64,000 nt of DNA from Anabaena cylindrica PCC 7122 (GCF_000317695.1 NC_019771.1:744001-808000); one strand, 5' to 3'; positions 51,950 through 62,650 are shown, counted from the stretch's first letter. The notes: a model not told the origin generated them from the letters alone. A program made the numbers and translations.

Positions 51950-53932
51950 ATGACAAAAATACAACCTGCATCTTCTTACTTATCTAACATCACCGAGCGA
52001 GAATACCGAGAATTACAGCGTTTGGTAGATTATACAAATGTGGAGTCGCTACCAGAAATTTGGCCCTTGGCGGCCAAGGAATTTGGTAATACGATCGCTC
52101 TCCATAACCCCCATGCTAAACCAGAAATCCAGATCACTTATAATCAGTTAGCAGAACAGATCCAACGATTTGCATCTGGGTTACAGGCATTAATCATGGA
52201 TGTAGGTAATGGTGAAACGCCTACATTTGGCGATCGCATTTCCCTAATTGCCGACAATAGCCCGCGTTGGTTTATTGCTGACCAAGGTATTATGACTGCG
52301 GGGGCAGTGAATGCAGTCCGCAGCGCCCAAGCAGAACGAGAAGAACTACTATTTATCATCGCTAATAGTGGTAGTACCGTCGTAGTAGTCGAAGATATCA
52401 AAACATTCAATAAAATCAAAGAAGGTCTGAACGACTTACCCATTAAACTGGTTATCTTACTTGCCGATGAAACCCCACCAACAACAGAAAATTTTCGCGT
52501 GGTGAACTTTCTCCAGGTGCTAGAAATTGGTAGTAATCACACCTTAGCCACCGTTAAACAAAGCAGCGAAACTTTAGCAACATTAATTTATACATCTGGG
52601 ACTACAGGCAAACCCAAAGGTGTAATGCTATCTCATCAGAACTTGCTACACCAAGTAAAAAGCTTGGGAACAGTCGTACAACCACAAAAAGGAAATATAG
52701 TCCTCAGCATTCTCCCCACATGGCACAGTTACGAACGCAGCGGAGAGTATTTCTTGCTTTCTCAAGGCTGCACACAAATTTACACAAATTTACGTGCTGT
52801 CAAACAAGATTTAAAAAAATTCAAACCCAATTACATGATTGCTGTACCCCGGCTGTGGGAATCGATCTATGAAGGAGTGCAGAAGCAGTTCCGCGAACAA
52901 CCAGCCAAAAAACAACAGCTGATTCAATTTTTGCTGGATATGAGTCAGAAATATATCACAGCACGACGAATTACCCAGGGATTGAGTTTAGATCATATTC
53001 ATGCCTCATCTGGTGAGCGATTAGGTGCGAAGATCCGAGAAATAGCCTTGTGGCCGTTCCAGGCATTGGGAGAAAAATTAGTTTATGCCAAAGTGCGGGA
53101 AGCGACAGGTGGCAAAATTAAGCAAGTAATTAGTGGTGGGGGTGCGCTACCCCGGCACATAGATAACTTTTTTGAAATTGTTGGTGTAGAGATTTTACAA
53201 GGCTATGGTTTGACAGAAACCTCACCAGTCACTAATGCGCGTCGTCCTTGGCGAAATTTACGAGGTTCATCTGGACAACCAATTCCCGGCACAGAAGTGA
53301 AAATTGTCAATCCAGAAACTCGTCAGCCACTACCAGTAGGAGAACGTGGTTTAGTGCTGCTGAAGGGGCCGCAAATTATGCAAGGCTATTACCAAAATCC
53401 CGAAGCAACCAAAAAAGTAATAGACGCTGAAGGTTGGTTTGATAGCGGTGATTTGGGTTGGGTGACTCCCCAAAATGACTTAGTGTTGACTGGTAGAGCC
53501 AAAGATACAATTGTGTTAACCAATGGGGAAAACATTGAACCGCAACCAATAGAAGATGCTTGTTTGCGATCGCCCTATGTTGATCAAATTATGCTAGTAG
53601 GACAAGATCAACGTAGCATTGGCGCTTTAATTGTTCCCAATCTCGAAGCCTTGGAAAAATGGGCAGAAACTCAGAATGATAAAATTACTGCCTCAACCAG
53701 TCAAAAAATTGACTTAGAGAGTAAAATAATCCAGGATTTATTTCGCCAAGAATTGAATCGGGAAGTCAAAGACCGTCCAGGCTATCGAGCTGATGACCGC
53801 ATTGGCCCCTTCAAATTAATTCTCGAACCATTTTCCATTGAAAATGGCCTGATGACACAAACCTTAAAAGTTCGTCGTCATGTTGTCATGGATCGGTATC
53901 GAGATATTATTGACGGAATGTTTGCCAATTAA
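51950..53932 (+). CDS. aas: acyl-ACP synthetase / long-chain fatty acid-CoA ligase
   Basis: Activates free fatty acids with ATP; cyanobacterial members act as acyl-ACP synthetases that recycle fatty acids from membrane lipids. The 660-residue protein has the AMP-binding P-loop LIYTSGTTGKPKGVML, LPTWHSYERSGEYFLLSQG, QGYGLTETSPV, and GWFDSGDLGW followed by LTGRAKDTIVLTNGENIEPQPIEDA. Length and all motifs are intact. It is an isolated gene, start ATG. Confidence 0.92.
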   Translation: MTKIQPASSYLSNITEREYRELQRLVDYTNVESLPEIWPLAAKEFGNTIALHNPHAKPEIQITYNQLAEQIQRFASGLQALIMDVGNGETPTFGDRISLIADNSPRWFIADQGIMTAGAVNAVRSAQAEREELLFIIANSGSTVVVVEDIKTFNKIKEGLNDLPIKLVILLADETPPTTENFRVVNFLQVLEIGSNHTLATVKQSSETLATLIYTSGTTGKPKGVMLSHQNLLHQVKSLGTVVQPQKGNIVLSILPTWHSYERSGEYFLLSQGCTQIYTNLRAVKQDLKKFKPNYMIAVPRLWESIYEGVQKQFREQPAKKQQLIQFLLDMSQKYITARRITQGLSLDHIHASSGERLGAKIREIALWPFQALGEKLVYAKVREATGGKIKQVISGGGALPRHIDNFFEIVGVEILQGYGLTETSPVTNARRPWRNLRGSSGQPIPGTEVKIVNPETRQPLPVGERGLVLLKGPQIMQGYYQNPEATKKVIDAEGWFDSGDLGWVTPQNDLVLTGRAKDTIVLTNGENIEPQPIEDACLRSPYVDQIMLVGQDQRSIGALIVPNLEALEKWAETQNDKITASTSQKIDLESKIIQDLFRQELNREVKDRPGYRADDRIGPFKLILEPFSIENGLMTQTLKVRRHVVMDRYRDIIDGMFAN

Positions 53933-54105
53933 TTCTCCAGTTCGCGGATTTCCTCCGCGACGAGAATGGTGACTAGTACACAATGGCGAAAATAAGCCAC
54001 CCATTTCAAAAGTCTAAAACCCTGACGCAATGCTAATTACAAATTACGCAAAGCAGTACTAGTCTCTTTTCTCCTGCAAACTATAAAAGTGAACGTAAAA
54101 TATTT

Positions 54106-54555
54106 ATGGATGTTTCCAACCCTCAATTGCTTCTCAAACGTGGCGTTAATGTCAAAGTCATCGTCACTCCTCTCTGGAAAGAGGAAGTGCAACAACAACT
54201 GCAAGCTCAGATCAATCAACTTGATCAGCAACTGCAACAATTAGATGTAGAAGGACAAAGAGCAGTTGCAGCAATTCAAAAACAAAGTTTACAACCACCA
54301 GGACCCCAAACCCTCCAACAAATTGACAATATCCAACTCCAGGTAAATCAAAAGAAAAGTGAACTGCTAGAACAAAAAAATCAACTACTACAAAATCTTC
54401 AGCAAGTGCAGTTTCTGGAATTAGATCAAGAAGTCAACCAATTCCAAATGGAAGGCTTTTTCCGGGCAGAAATCGGGGATAACTTGATTAGTAAAATGCA
54501 GGTGGAAATTGTGTTAAGAGATGGCGTTGTCGAAGAAATTCGCGGCGATATTTAA
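54106..54555 (+). CDS. YlqD family protein
   Basis: The 149-residue protein matches the YlqD family: LLLKRGVNVKVIVTPLWKEEVQQQLQAQINQLDQQLQQLD at the start (beta strand then coiled coil), a long helical middle to about residue 105 and a C-terminal beta region ending IVLRDGVVEEIRGDI. Cytoplasmic, conserved in cyanobacteria and Firmicutes, function unknown. The GTG/ATG context gives ATG at 54106. Confidence 0.85.
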   Translation: MDVSNPQLLLKRGVNVKVIVTPLWKEEVQQQLQAQINQLDQQLQQLDVEGQRAVAAIQKQSLQPPGPQTLQQIDNIQLQVNQKKSELLEQKNQLLQNLQQVQFLELDQEVNQFQMEGFFRAEIGDNLISKMQVEIVLRDGVVEEIRGDI

Positions 54556-54854
<299 letters not shown>

Positions 54855-55382
54855 CTAATTACAGTTTTGTCCAAGTTTATTTTGGACTGAACCTTTAGAG
54901 AAACATTGCACTTGAGAGCCAGCCCAGATAATTTCCCAGACTGGTGGTGAGCTAACTAAGAGCGATCGCCCAAAGCGGTTCATTTCTACCCGATATTTAA
55001 TCGCACCCACCGTATTATTTTTAGTCCGATTGATTTGGGTAATCGTCACTAACGCCTGATTCGGTTGAGGATAAGCTACTTCTATCTGGCTTTTTCCTGC
55101 CACCGATGTCACCTCATTCAGCATATTCAGAGCTAGATTCGCAGGATCACTGCCTTGCATGGCAGAATTGATACTTTCTAAAGGTATGGTTTGATAATTG
55201 TCACGCTCAGGGTAAGCCAGCAGTTGCGAAGACTTTTCTAAGACAGATGTTAACTGTTGTTGATGTCCATTAGCAGTTCCAGTTATCAATGCAGGTGGTT
55301 GATTCTGAATCACATAAACCCCAGCAGTAGCAGCCAACATACTGAGTGTTAAAATCAAAAACAATTTAAACTTTGCCGACAT
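54855..55382 (-). CDS. exported hypothetical protein
   Basis: The 175-residue protein has a signal or anchor helix (about residues 5-24, FKLFLILTLSMLAATAGVYVI) and a periplasmic domain with two Cys near the end (QVQCFSKGSVQNKLGQNC). The first 21 codons of the open frame (to 55445) precede the ATG at 55382 that starts the signal, so the latter is chosen. No family recognised; conserved-looking in composition. Confidence 0.6.
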   Translation of the reverse strand: MSAKFKLFLILTLSMLAATAGVYVIQNQPPALITGTANGHQQQLTSVLEKSSQLLAYPERDNYQTIPLESINSAMQGSDPANLALNMLNEVTSVAGKSQIEVAYPQPNQALVTITQINRTKNNTVGAIKYRVEMNRFGRSLLVSSPPVWEIIWAGSQVQCFSKGSVQNKLGQNCN

Positions 55383-55781
55383 AGTAATAGTATTAAAGGG
55401 GAATTTCAAACAGGTGAATGACCAATTTTGAATTTTTAGATTCAACCCTCACCCCTAGCTATAGCTAATGTTCAGCTTTTGTGTGAGAAATCCGGGTGAG
55501 GAGCATGGATATCTATGGAAATCCTAGTTTCTATCGACAAACTATCAGCGAACTGACAAAAGCCCTTCAGGCATCCAAGAGACAGCGCTGGCGCTCTTGA
55601 TCTATAGACATCACCCTCAGCTTTAGGTTCCAATTGAGAATTGGGGATAAATTGTAAATAATTCTCCCCCTGCTCCCTGTTCCCTCCATCATTTCTTATC
55701 AAAAATTTTCGTGCCAAGATACAATTCAATCTGGCAGCAGCTGTTAAAGTCCATAAAATTATTGATTCTGAAACCACCATT

Positions 55782-57086
55782 ATGAGCATTCATGAAGTAT
55801 TTATGCCGGCGCTGAGTTCCACCATGACCGAAGGCAAAATTGTCTCTTGGGAGAAATCACCAGGGGATAAAGTGGAAAAAGGCGAAACAGTGGTGGTTGT
55901 CGAGTCGGATAAGGCCGATATGGATGTGGAATCCTTTTATGAGGGATTTCTCGCCCATATTATAGTTCCCGCTGGTGAAACCGCACCTGTCGGCGCAGCG
56001 ATCGCTTACGTAGCCGAAACAGAAGCAGAAATCGAAACCGCCAAGGCTATGGGTGGTGGTGGTGCTGTGGCTGAAACATCCGCACCCGAACCCGAACTAG
56101 TTGCCGTATCTGCCTCATTGACAACACCCGCTACAGTTTCTCAAAATGGTTCCAACCATCGGGAAGGACGGTTAGTAGTTTCACCCCGCGCTCGCAAGTT
56201 AGCCAAAGAACTCCGGGTTGATTTAAATAATCTCACAGGTAGTGGCCCCTATGGTCGCATCGTCGCCGAAGATGTAGAAGCTGCCGTGGGTAAAGCGCCA
56301 CAACCTACTACCCCTGCTATTACTCCAACTCAACCGACACCACCTGTTACCCCTACAGTAGCACCTGCAAAACCAACACCTGCACCGGCTCCAGTGGTCA
56401 GCAATGCCGTTCCTGGTCAAACAGTACCATTAACGACTTTGCAAAATGCCGTAGCACGGAATATGCTACCCAGTCTATCTGTACCCACATTCCATGTTGG
56501 TTACACAATTACCACCGATGGACTAGATAAGCTTTACAAGCAAATCAAATCTAAAGGTGTGACAATGACGGCGCTATTAGCAAAAGCTGTAGCAGTGACA
56601 TTGCAAAAACACCCTTTATTAAATGCCAGCTATTCTGATCAAGGAATTGTGTATCATCCTCATATCAACGTTGCTGTTGCAGTAGCAATGGATGATGGTG
56701 GATTAATTACACCAGTCTTGCAAAAAGCAGATCAGGTAGATATCTATTCTTTATCTCGCAATTGGAAATCTTTGGTAGAAAAAGCTAGAGCTAAACAACT
56801 ACAACCAGAGGAATACAACAGTGGGACATTTACCCTCTCTAACCTGGGAATGTTTGGTGTAGATACATTTGATGCAATTTTGCCACCTGGACAAGGTTCA
56901 ATTTTAGCGATCGCTGCATCCCGTCCGCAAGTAGTAGCCACAGCAGATGGTTTATTTGGTGTGCGTTCACAAATGACAGTTAATATCACCTGTGACCACC
57001 GCATTATTTACGGCGCTCATGCAGCAGCATTCTTGAAAGATTTGGCGAAATTGATTGAAACTGAACCTCAATCTTTGGCACTTTAA
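55782..57086 (+). CDS. odhB: pyruvate dehydrogenase E2, dihydrolipoyllysine acetyltransferase
   Basis: Transfers acetyl from the E1-bound intermediate to CoA. The 434-residue protein has one N-terminal lipoyl domain (Lys in VESDKADMDVES), a Pro/Ala/Thr-rich linker, the E1/E3-binding domain (RLVVSPRARKLAKELRVDLNNLTGSGPYGRIVAEDVE, about 125-165), a second linker and the catalytic domain (about 210-434). The catalytic loop reads CDHRIIYGAHAA, with Tyr where most E2s have Asp (DHRxxDG); this is the usual form of cyanobacterial and plastid E2s as I recall. The symbol is a common name; pdhC is also used. A terminator follows. Confidence 0.93.
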   Translation: MSIHEVFMPALSSTMTEGKIVSWEKSPGDKVEKGETVVVVESDKADMDVESFYEGFLAHIIVPAGETAPVGAAIAYVAETEAEIETAKAMGGGGAVAETSAPEPELVAVSASLTTPATVSQNGSNHREGRLVVSPRARKLAKELRVDLNNLTGSGPYGRIVAEDVEAAVGKAPQPTTPAITPTQPTPPVTPTVAPAKPTPAPAPVVSNAVPGQTVPLTTLQNAVARNMLPSLSVPTFHVGYTITTDGLDKLYKQIKSKGVTMTALLAKAVAVTLQKHPLLNASYSDQGIVYHPHINVAVAVAMDDGGLITPVLQKADQVDIYSLSRNWKSLVEKARAKQLQPEEYNSGTFTLSNLGMFGVDTFDAILPPGQGSILAIAASRPQVVATADGLFGVRSQMTVNITCDHRIIYGAHAAAFLKDLAKLIETEPQSLAL

Positions 57087-57255
57087 CCAAAAACTTTACA
57101 GGCCAATCAGGTACTTCCAAATAAAAAATCTCCAATTTGTAGGCTGGGTTAAGACTATAGTCCGTAACCCGCCATAAACTTAAGGGATAATCGGGATAAT
57201 GGTCAGTGACGCTACCACACGCCACTTATGACTTACCAATAAATATTAATTTGAG

Positions 57256-57286
57256 ACTTGGAATTTAAACACTCCAAGTTTTTTTA
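57256..57286 (+). terminator. intrinsic terminator downstream of the E2 gene
   Basis: Stem ACTTGGA/TCCAAGT with a 10-base loop, followed directly by a run of seven T. It lies 170 bp after the E2 stop and 30 bp before the antiporter gene. Confidence 0.8.
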
Positions 57287-57315
57287 TAATTTACTTAAAC
57301 TGAATAAAAAACGAC

Positions 57316-59040
57316 ATGATAAATGAACATAGTTTAATCCTTGATTTGACAATCGTTTTAGTAGGTACAGCACTAGGCGGATTTTTAGCACATCGGCTGC
57401 ATCAACCTGTCATACTTGGTTATTTAGTGAGTGGATTTGCAATTGGCCCTTTTGGTTTCAAATTATTAGCCAATGTTACTGACATTAAATCTTTAGCCGA
57501 AATTGGTGTCGCTTTCCTGCTATTTGCACTAGGTGTAGAATTCTCCTTAGCAGAATTAAAACGAGTTAAAGAAATTGCCATCAAAGGTAGTTTATTACAA
57601 CTTGGCTTGACAATCGCTTTAGTAACCATAGTAACGTCAATTACAGGTTGGGCTGCGGGAATCACCCAAGGAATCTTCTTAGGAGCAGTTTTATCTCTTT
57701 CGTCCACAGCAATTGTGTTAAAAACCCTCACAGAAAGGGGTGAAATTAATACAGTACATGGGCAAATTATGCTGGCAATTTTAATTACCCAAGATTTAGC
57801 CTTGGGAGTGATGTTAGCAATACTACCAGCTTTACAACAACCAGAAAATATTGCTGTAGCACTGGGCTTTGCTCTCATCAAAATTGTACTATTTGTAATA
57901 GTAGCAATTATATTCAGTTGCTGGATAGTTCCCTATATTTTAAGTAATATCGCCGCTACGGAAAGTAATGAATTATTTTTATTAGTTGTAATTGCTCTAT
58001 GTTTAGGAGTTGCCTTAACAACTGCATACTTAGGTCTTTCTATTGCAATGGGGGCATTTGTTGCTGGTTTAATGATTTCTGAAATTGATTATGCCGACCA
58101 GGCATTAGCAAAAATTTTACCTTTACGAGATACATTTGCAAGTCTGTTTTTTTCATCAATTGGAATGCTGATTGATCCTGCCATTCTCATCAACAATTTT
58201 GGACTAATCTTAGGACTTGTAGCTTTAGTAATGCTAGGTAAAGCAGCAATTATCTTAGGTATTGTTTTAAAGTTTGGCTACTCTCTAAAAAACGCTATTA
58301 TAGTCAGTTTTGGTATCAACCAAATTGGAGAATTTTCTTTTGTATTAGCCTTGGTAGGATTAAAATTAGAGTTGATATCTCAACAAACCTATTCTCTATT
58401 ATTAGGGACAACAGCAATTACTCTCCTACTCACTCCTTTATCCCTCCAAGTCGCACCTTTAATTGCCGATAATTTGCATCGAAACCCCTTACTGGCAAAG
58501 TTATTACAACGCTTTTCTGCACCCAAAACAATATCCATGCCAGAAATAATGACTGGTCATGTAGTAGTAGCAGGTTACGGCAGAGTTGGTCAAGTAATAG
58601 TCAAAATATTACAAACCGAAGGATATCCCGTTTTAGTAATTGAAAATAGTGAAGCATCTGTACAAAGACTGCGAATGCACCAAATACCTTATATTTTCGG
58701 AGATGCAGATTCTGAATTAGTTTTAGAAAAAGCACATTTAGCAACTGCTAAAGCTTTAGCAATTGCCCTTCCAGACCCTGCCAGCACTCGCTTACTTCTA
58801 AAAAATGCTCTGGCTATTGCACCTAATTTAGATGTAATTGCTCGTTCACACAGTAACAAAGAAATTGATCTTTTAACCCAAATGGGTGCTAAAGAAGTGG
58901 TACAACCTGAATTTGAGGCAGCATTAGAGTTAGGAAATCATTTACTAAAAACATTAGGTGCAGCAGAAAGTTACATCCAAACTGTTATCAAAACTATTCG
59001 CAAAGATAGATATTTAAGTGTTAGACCTGAGCAAGAATAG
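57316..59040 (+). CDS. Kef-type (CPA2) cation:proton antiporter with RCK domain
   Basis: The 574-residue protein has about 12 membrane helices (residues 5-390) of the CPA2 fold, including VGVAFLLFALGVEFSL, GAVLSLSSTAIVLKTLTERG and ITQDLALGVMLAILPAL (ion-binding Asp), and a cytoplasmic TrkA-N/RCK domain (about 412-530) beginning HVVVAGYGRVGQVIVKILQ with a GxGxxG nucleotide motif. It probably exports K+ or Na+ in exchange for H+ and is gated by the nucleotide domain. No KefF/KefG-type ancillary gene is adjacent. Confidence 0.92.
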   Translation: MINEHSLILDLTIVLVGTALGGFLAHRLHQPVILGYLVSGFAIGPFGFKLLANVTDIKSLAEIGVAFLLFALGVEFSLAELKRVKEIAIKGSLLQLGLTIALVTIVTSITGWAAGITQGIFLGAVLSLSSTAIVLKTLTERGEINTVHGQIMLAILITQDLALGVMLAILPALQQPENIAVALGFALIKIVLFVIVAIIFSCWIVPYILSNIAATESNELFLLVVIALCLGVALTTAYLGLSIAMGAFVAGLMISEIDYADQALAKILPLRDTFASLFFSSIGMLIDPAILINNFGLILGLVALVMLGKAAIILGIVLKFGYSLKNAIIVSFGINQIGEFSFVLALVGLKLELISQQTYSLLLGTTAITLLLTPLSLQVAPLIADNLHRNPLLAKLLQRFSAPKTISMPEIMTGHVVVAGYGRVGQVIVKILQTEGYPVLVIENSEASVQRLRMHQIPYIFGDADSELVLEKAHLATAKALAIALPDPASTRLLLKNALAIAPNLDVIARSHSNKEIDLLTQMGAKEVVQPEFEAALELGNHLLKTLGAAESYIQTVIKTIRKDRYLSVRPEQE

Positions 59041-59498
<458 letters not shown>

Positions 59499-59903
59499 AT
59501 GAACAAAAAATTTGTTTTGACCTTGCTTTCTAGCCCCGTTATTTTTATGTCCATGCTATCTACAGTCATGATAGCTAGACCTATTCATGCCGGTCAAACA
59601 GTTACCCCTATAGGTACTCATCTATCTTGTGTCCGTTCTAACCATTCAGCAACACCACGTCAGGTATGTATACAGGTAGATAATACCACTCCATCGACAG
59701 CTAAACCAACCATGCAACTAGCTCAAGTTGAAGGGGAGGAAAATCAAACTATTAAAAATGAGCCAGAGCAGCAAAATCAGCCAGATGAATTAGAATTCAC
59801 AGAAGCAGAAAGTGATGAGGCTATCAAGTTGTTTGGCTGTGATTGTCCAGCCTGCATCAGTTCTGTGCGTCAGTTACATGGTTTAGCACCTTTACCAGTA
59901 TAG
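59499..59903 (+). CDS. small exported protein with C-terminal CxCxxC motif
   Basis: This 134-residue protein has a clear signal peptide (about 1-30, VLTLLSSPVIFMSMLSTVMIARPIHA), a polar low-complexity middle (EGEENQTIKNEPEQQNQPDEL) and a C-terminal segment LFGCDCPACISSVRQLHG. The Cys cluster may bind metal or form disulfides in the periplasm. Not recognised as a named family. Confidence 0.6.
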   Translation: MNKKFVLTLLSSPVIFMSMLSTVMIARPIHAGQTVTPIGTHLSCVRSNHSATPRQVCIQVDNTTPSTAKPTMQLAQVEGEENQTIKNEPEQQNQPDELEFTEAESDEAIKLFGCDCPACISSVRQLHGLAPLPV

Positions 59904-60112
59904 TTTGACCAAAAATAGCAGCCCTCTGACTTCGCTCAGGGAAAGGGGGGAAAAAGGGTTTGAGCCTTATTTACTTTTCTTTACACAGTTTGGCTTTATT
60001 CTGTCTACCTACTTAGTACAAACAGGAGAGGCCAGAGAACTTGCTCTCTGGCTCTTGGCTGTAAAACTCTAAACAATGAATCGTTGAATGCAGGGCGGTT
60101 TGGAGCTAAAGC

Positions 60113-60370
60113 CTAGATGCGTCCAATGTTGTGTAGTCCTAAAATGATACCTGCTCCTAAGATATGACCAAAAGCGGTAGTTGCTAGTATGGCAGGTAAG
60201 CCAAAACCGCCAAAGAAATTGGGGGCTGGAGCGGCTGGTTCTGCGCTAGGATATTGGATTGTAAATTTGCCGAAAGCGATCGCAATAATATTGGCAATAA
60301 TCATGATGATGCCAACAGTAGGACTCCATTCTAGGGGTGCGGGTACAACAGCGAGTAAAGATGTCAACAC
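60113..60370 (-). CDS. psaK: photosystem I reaction centre subunit PsaK
   Basis: Peripheral PSI subunit with two membrane helices, binding chlorophyll at the edge of the complex. The 85-residue protein matches PsaK: APLEWSPTVGIIMIIANIIAIAFGKFTIQYPSAEPA, then FFGGFGLPAILATTAFGHILGAGIILGLHNIGRI. The start is GTG with AGGAG 8 bases upstream, which agrees with the family N-terminus. Single gene with no PSI neighbours, as usual for psaK. Confidence 0.96.
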   Translation of the reverse strand: MLTSLLAVVPAPLEWSPTVGIIMIIANIIAIAFGKFTIQYPSAEPAAPAPNFFGGFGLPAILATTAFGHILGAGIILGLHNIGRI

Positions 60371-60792
60371 CGGGTTTGCTCCTGAAATTTTTGCTGAAAC
60401 AATATGCTCTTAAAGTTTCCTCATAAAAGTGAATATAAATCTCAAATTTGCAGCAATTTTTAATATTTTGTCTAAATACTTCATATAAATCATTAACTGA
60501 TTGAAACGTAAATTTTAAGCGATAATTGCTAAAATCGTCACAGCTTTTGCACTAGGTTTTGCGTCAAACTTAGATTTAGATGCTACGAAGACTACATCGA
60601 CGAGACACAAATTGCTTCCCGTAAGATACAAAATATTTTTCTGGTTACATTCAGTTGAATGATGATGTTATTATGAATGTGTAAATACGGTAATGTCGAT
60701 ACCATACTTCAATAGCTATGAAAATAGAGGCAATCGCCATTAAATTAGGAAGCCTACATTTTTGCATACTGAAATAATTTATTGAATTTACT
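60371..60792. other. divergent spacer psaK/sufE
   Basis: AT-rich, no gene, no repeat copy recognised. Contains the promoters of psaK (left) and the SufE gene (right), but I cannot identify the elements with confidence. Confidence 0.5.
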
Positions 60793-61227
60793 ATGTCCTC
60801 AAGTCTTGATTCTTTACCACCAGCACTATCTAAAATCGTTCAACGCTTCCAACGCGCTGCTGAACCAAAGCGACGTTATGAGCAATTGATTTGGTATGCT
60901 CAAAAATTACCAGAATTTCCCGAAGCTGACAAAATACCTGAAAACAAAGTACCAGGCTGCGTCTCACAGGTATACGTGACAGCATCACTGAATGATGGAA
61001 AGGTGTTTTTTCAGGGAGATTCTGATTCTCAGCTAACTAAAGGCTTAGTGGCGCTGTTGATAGAAGGATTGAAAGAACTATCACCTACAGAAATTGTACA
61101 ACTGACTCCAGATTTCATTCAAGCCACAGGTTTAAACGTTAGTCTCACACCCTCCCGCGCTAATGGTTTTTACAATATTTTCAAAACCATGCAGAAAAAA
61201 GCTTTGGAATGCAAGTTAGATACATAG
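60793..61227 (+). CDS. sufE: SufE family Fe-S cluster assembly protein
   Basis: Accepts persulfide sulfur from the SufS desulfurase and stimulates its activity. The 144-residue protein has the active-site Cys in NKVPGCVSQVYV (about residue 56) and the family patterns RYEQLIWYAQKLPEFPEADKIPEN and LTPSRANGFYNIFKTMQ. It is separated from the rest of the suf operon, as is usual in cyanobacteria. Confidence 0.93.
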   Translation: MSSSLDSLPPALSKIVQRFQRAAEPKRRYEQLIWYAQKLPEFPEADKIPENKVPGCVSQVYVTASLNDGKVFFQGDSDSQLTKGLVALLIEGLKELSPTEIVQLTPDFIQATGLNVSLTPSRANGFYNIFKTMQKKALECKLDT

Positions 61228-61304
61228 GGACTGCGAAGGAATTAATAATTACGTATCCCTAGGGGGAGCTTAGGCACTATTACAACTTAACAAATTAAAT
61301 TAAG

Positions 61305-62231
61305 ATGTCTACTAATTTATTAACAAAACCTGTTACTACTGCATTTGGTGGTGAAGTTAAAGAATTTCTCTGGAATTGGGAAAACCAGCAATTGCGGGTA
61401 ATTTATGAAACTATAGGACAAGGTTCACCGCTTTTATTGCTTCCTGCTTTTAGTAGTGTTTCCACACGAGGGGAAGTGGGAGAACTTGCTCAATTACTTG
61501 CTTCCCATTTTAAAGTTACCGCTATCGACTGGCCAGGTTTTGGAGAATCTGACCGACTGAATTTAGATTACAACCCAGCAATATATCAGCAATTTTTGGC
61601 AAATTTTGTTAAATATGTTTTCGCTCAAGGAATTAGTGTAGTTGCAGCCGGTCATAGTGCTGGTTATGTCCTACAACTAGCCGTAACACAGCCAGATACT
61701 TTTACGCGGATTGTGTTGGTAGCACCAACTTGGCGAGGGCCTCTGCCAACAATGGGAGCAAATGCAAATATAGCTGCTATGGTTAGGGGGTTAGTGCGAT
61801 CGCCCATTATCGGTCAAGCGCTTTATAAACTCAACACCACCCCATCTTTTTTAAGTTGGATGTACAGCCGTCACGTTTTCACTGATACAGCAAAACTTAC
61901 ACCCGACTTCATCACCGAAAAGTGGCAAAGTACCCAACAACCAAACGCCAGATTTGCTTCTGCAGCCTTTGTAACTGGAAATATTGATACGATTTATAGT
62001 CAAACAGAGTTTTTGTCCCTAGTACAGTCCTTATCTGCGCCACTAATGGCTGTAATTGGCGAATCTAGCCCTCCCAAATCACGCCAAGAAATGGACGCAT
62101 TAGCGGCTTTACCAGGAGTTAGCAGCATTGTTATTCCCGGTTCTTTGGGACTGCATGAAGAATACCCCGCAGCCGTTTTTGAAGCGATATTACCATTCCT
62201 ACTTACAGGACTTCCAGGCGATTCTAAATAA
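61305..62231 (+). CDS. alpha/beta-hydrolase
   Basis: The 308-residue protein has the alpha/beta-hydrolase core: oxyanion region LLLLPAFSSVSTRGE, GFGESDR, the nucleophile elbow AAGHSAGYVLQLA (Ser near residue 118), the acid strand LMAVIGESSPPKS and a final LHEEYP for the His. No signal peptide. Substrate unknown; the LPAFSSVSTR motif instead of the more common HG suggests a specific cyanobacterial subfamily. Confidence 0.82.
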   Translation: MSTNLLTKPVTTAFGGEVKEFLWNWENQQLRVIYETIGQGSPLLLLPAFSSVSTRGEVGELAQLLASHFKVTAIDWPGFGESDRLNLDYNPAIYQQFLANFVKYVFAQGISVVAAGHSAGYVLQLAVTQPDTFTRIVLVAPTWRGPLPTMGANANIAAMVRGLVRSPIIGQALYKLNTTPSFLSWMYSRHVFTDTAKLTPDFITEKWQSTQQPNARFASAAFVTGNIDTIYSQTEFLSLVQSLSAPLMAVIGESSPPKSRQEMDALAALPGVSSIVIPGSLGLHEEYPAAVFEAILPFLLTGLPGDSK

Positions 62232-62371
62232 TGAAATAGCAAGGCTTTTAATGGTCATAATCACCATCAGCAAAAAATTTATGTCTCATTATCAAGATGT
62301 ACTTGAGCAAGCTAAAAGCCTGACACAATTTGCCATTATTAAATAATCAGAAAAATCAATACTTATTAGCT

Positions 62372-62570
62372 ATGACTACAGTAAATATTTCTCTTCCCAA
62401 CTCTATGCGGGACTTTATCAATGAACAGGTTGAAAAAGGTGGTTACAGTACAATTAGCGAATACATTCGATACTTGTATTTTTTATTTGCAAAGGGATGA
62501 GTCTATTGAAATTGTCCGGTTAATTCATTCTGCACAGGATATTTCACAGATATTAGCAGAAGAAGAATAG
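62372..62570 (+). pseudogene. ParD antitoxin-ParE toxin remnant
   Basis: The 5' part encodes MTTVNISLPNSMRDFINEQV and GGYSTISEYIRYLY, the RHH N-terminus of a ParD-type antitoxin, then runs to a stop. A shifted frame gives YLQRDESIEIVRLIHSAQDISQILAEEE, the C-terminus of a ParE/RelE-type toxin. The middle (ParD C-terminus and most of ParE) is missing, so an internal deletion has fused the two genes out of frame. Confidence 0.8.
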
Positions 62571-62591
62571 TTATATTTATCCTCTACGCCA

Positions 62592-62650
62592 TTGTACCCT
62601 CCAAACCTCCAAAAAGCGAACTGACAAGTCAGCGCTATCGCTTCTCTATA
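62592..62650. repeat. REP-like palindrome, single unit
   Basis: Contains CCTCCAAAAAGCGAACTGACAAGTCAGCGCTATCGCTTCTC. The same unit types recur three times in the cluster at 63276-63436 inside vapC. Confidence 0.75.

Noticed and set aside
55472..55789. 105-codon minus-strand frame upstream of the E2 gene
   Set aside because: No family match and overlaps the E2 start region; the sequence contains simple repeats and no good start signal.
62128..62346. 72-codon plus-strand frame at the end of the hydrolase gene
   Set aside because: Overlaps the hydrolase reading frame and lacks its own start signals; the part after 62231 is intergenic.
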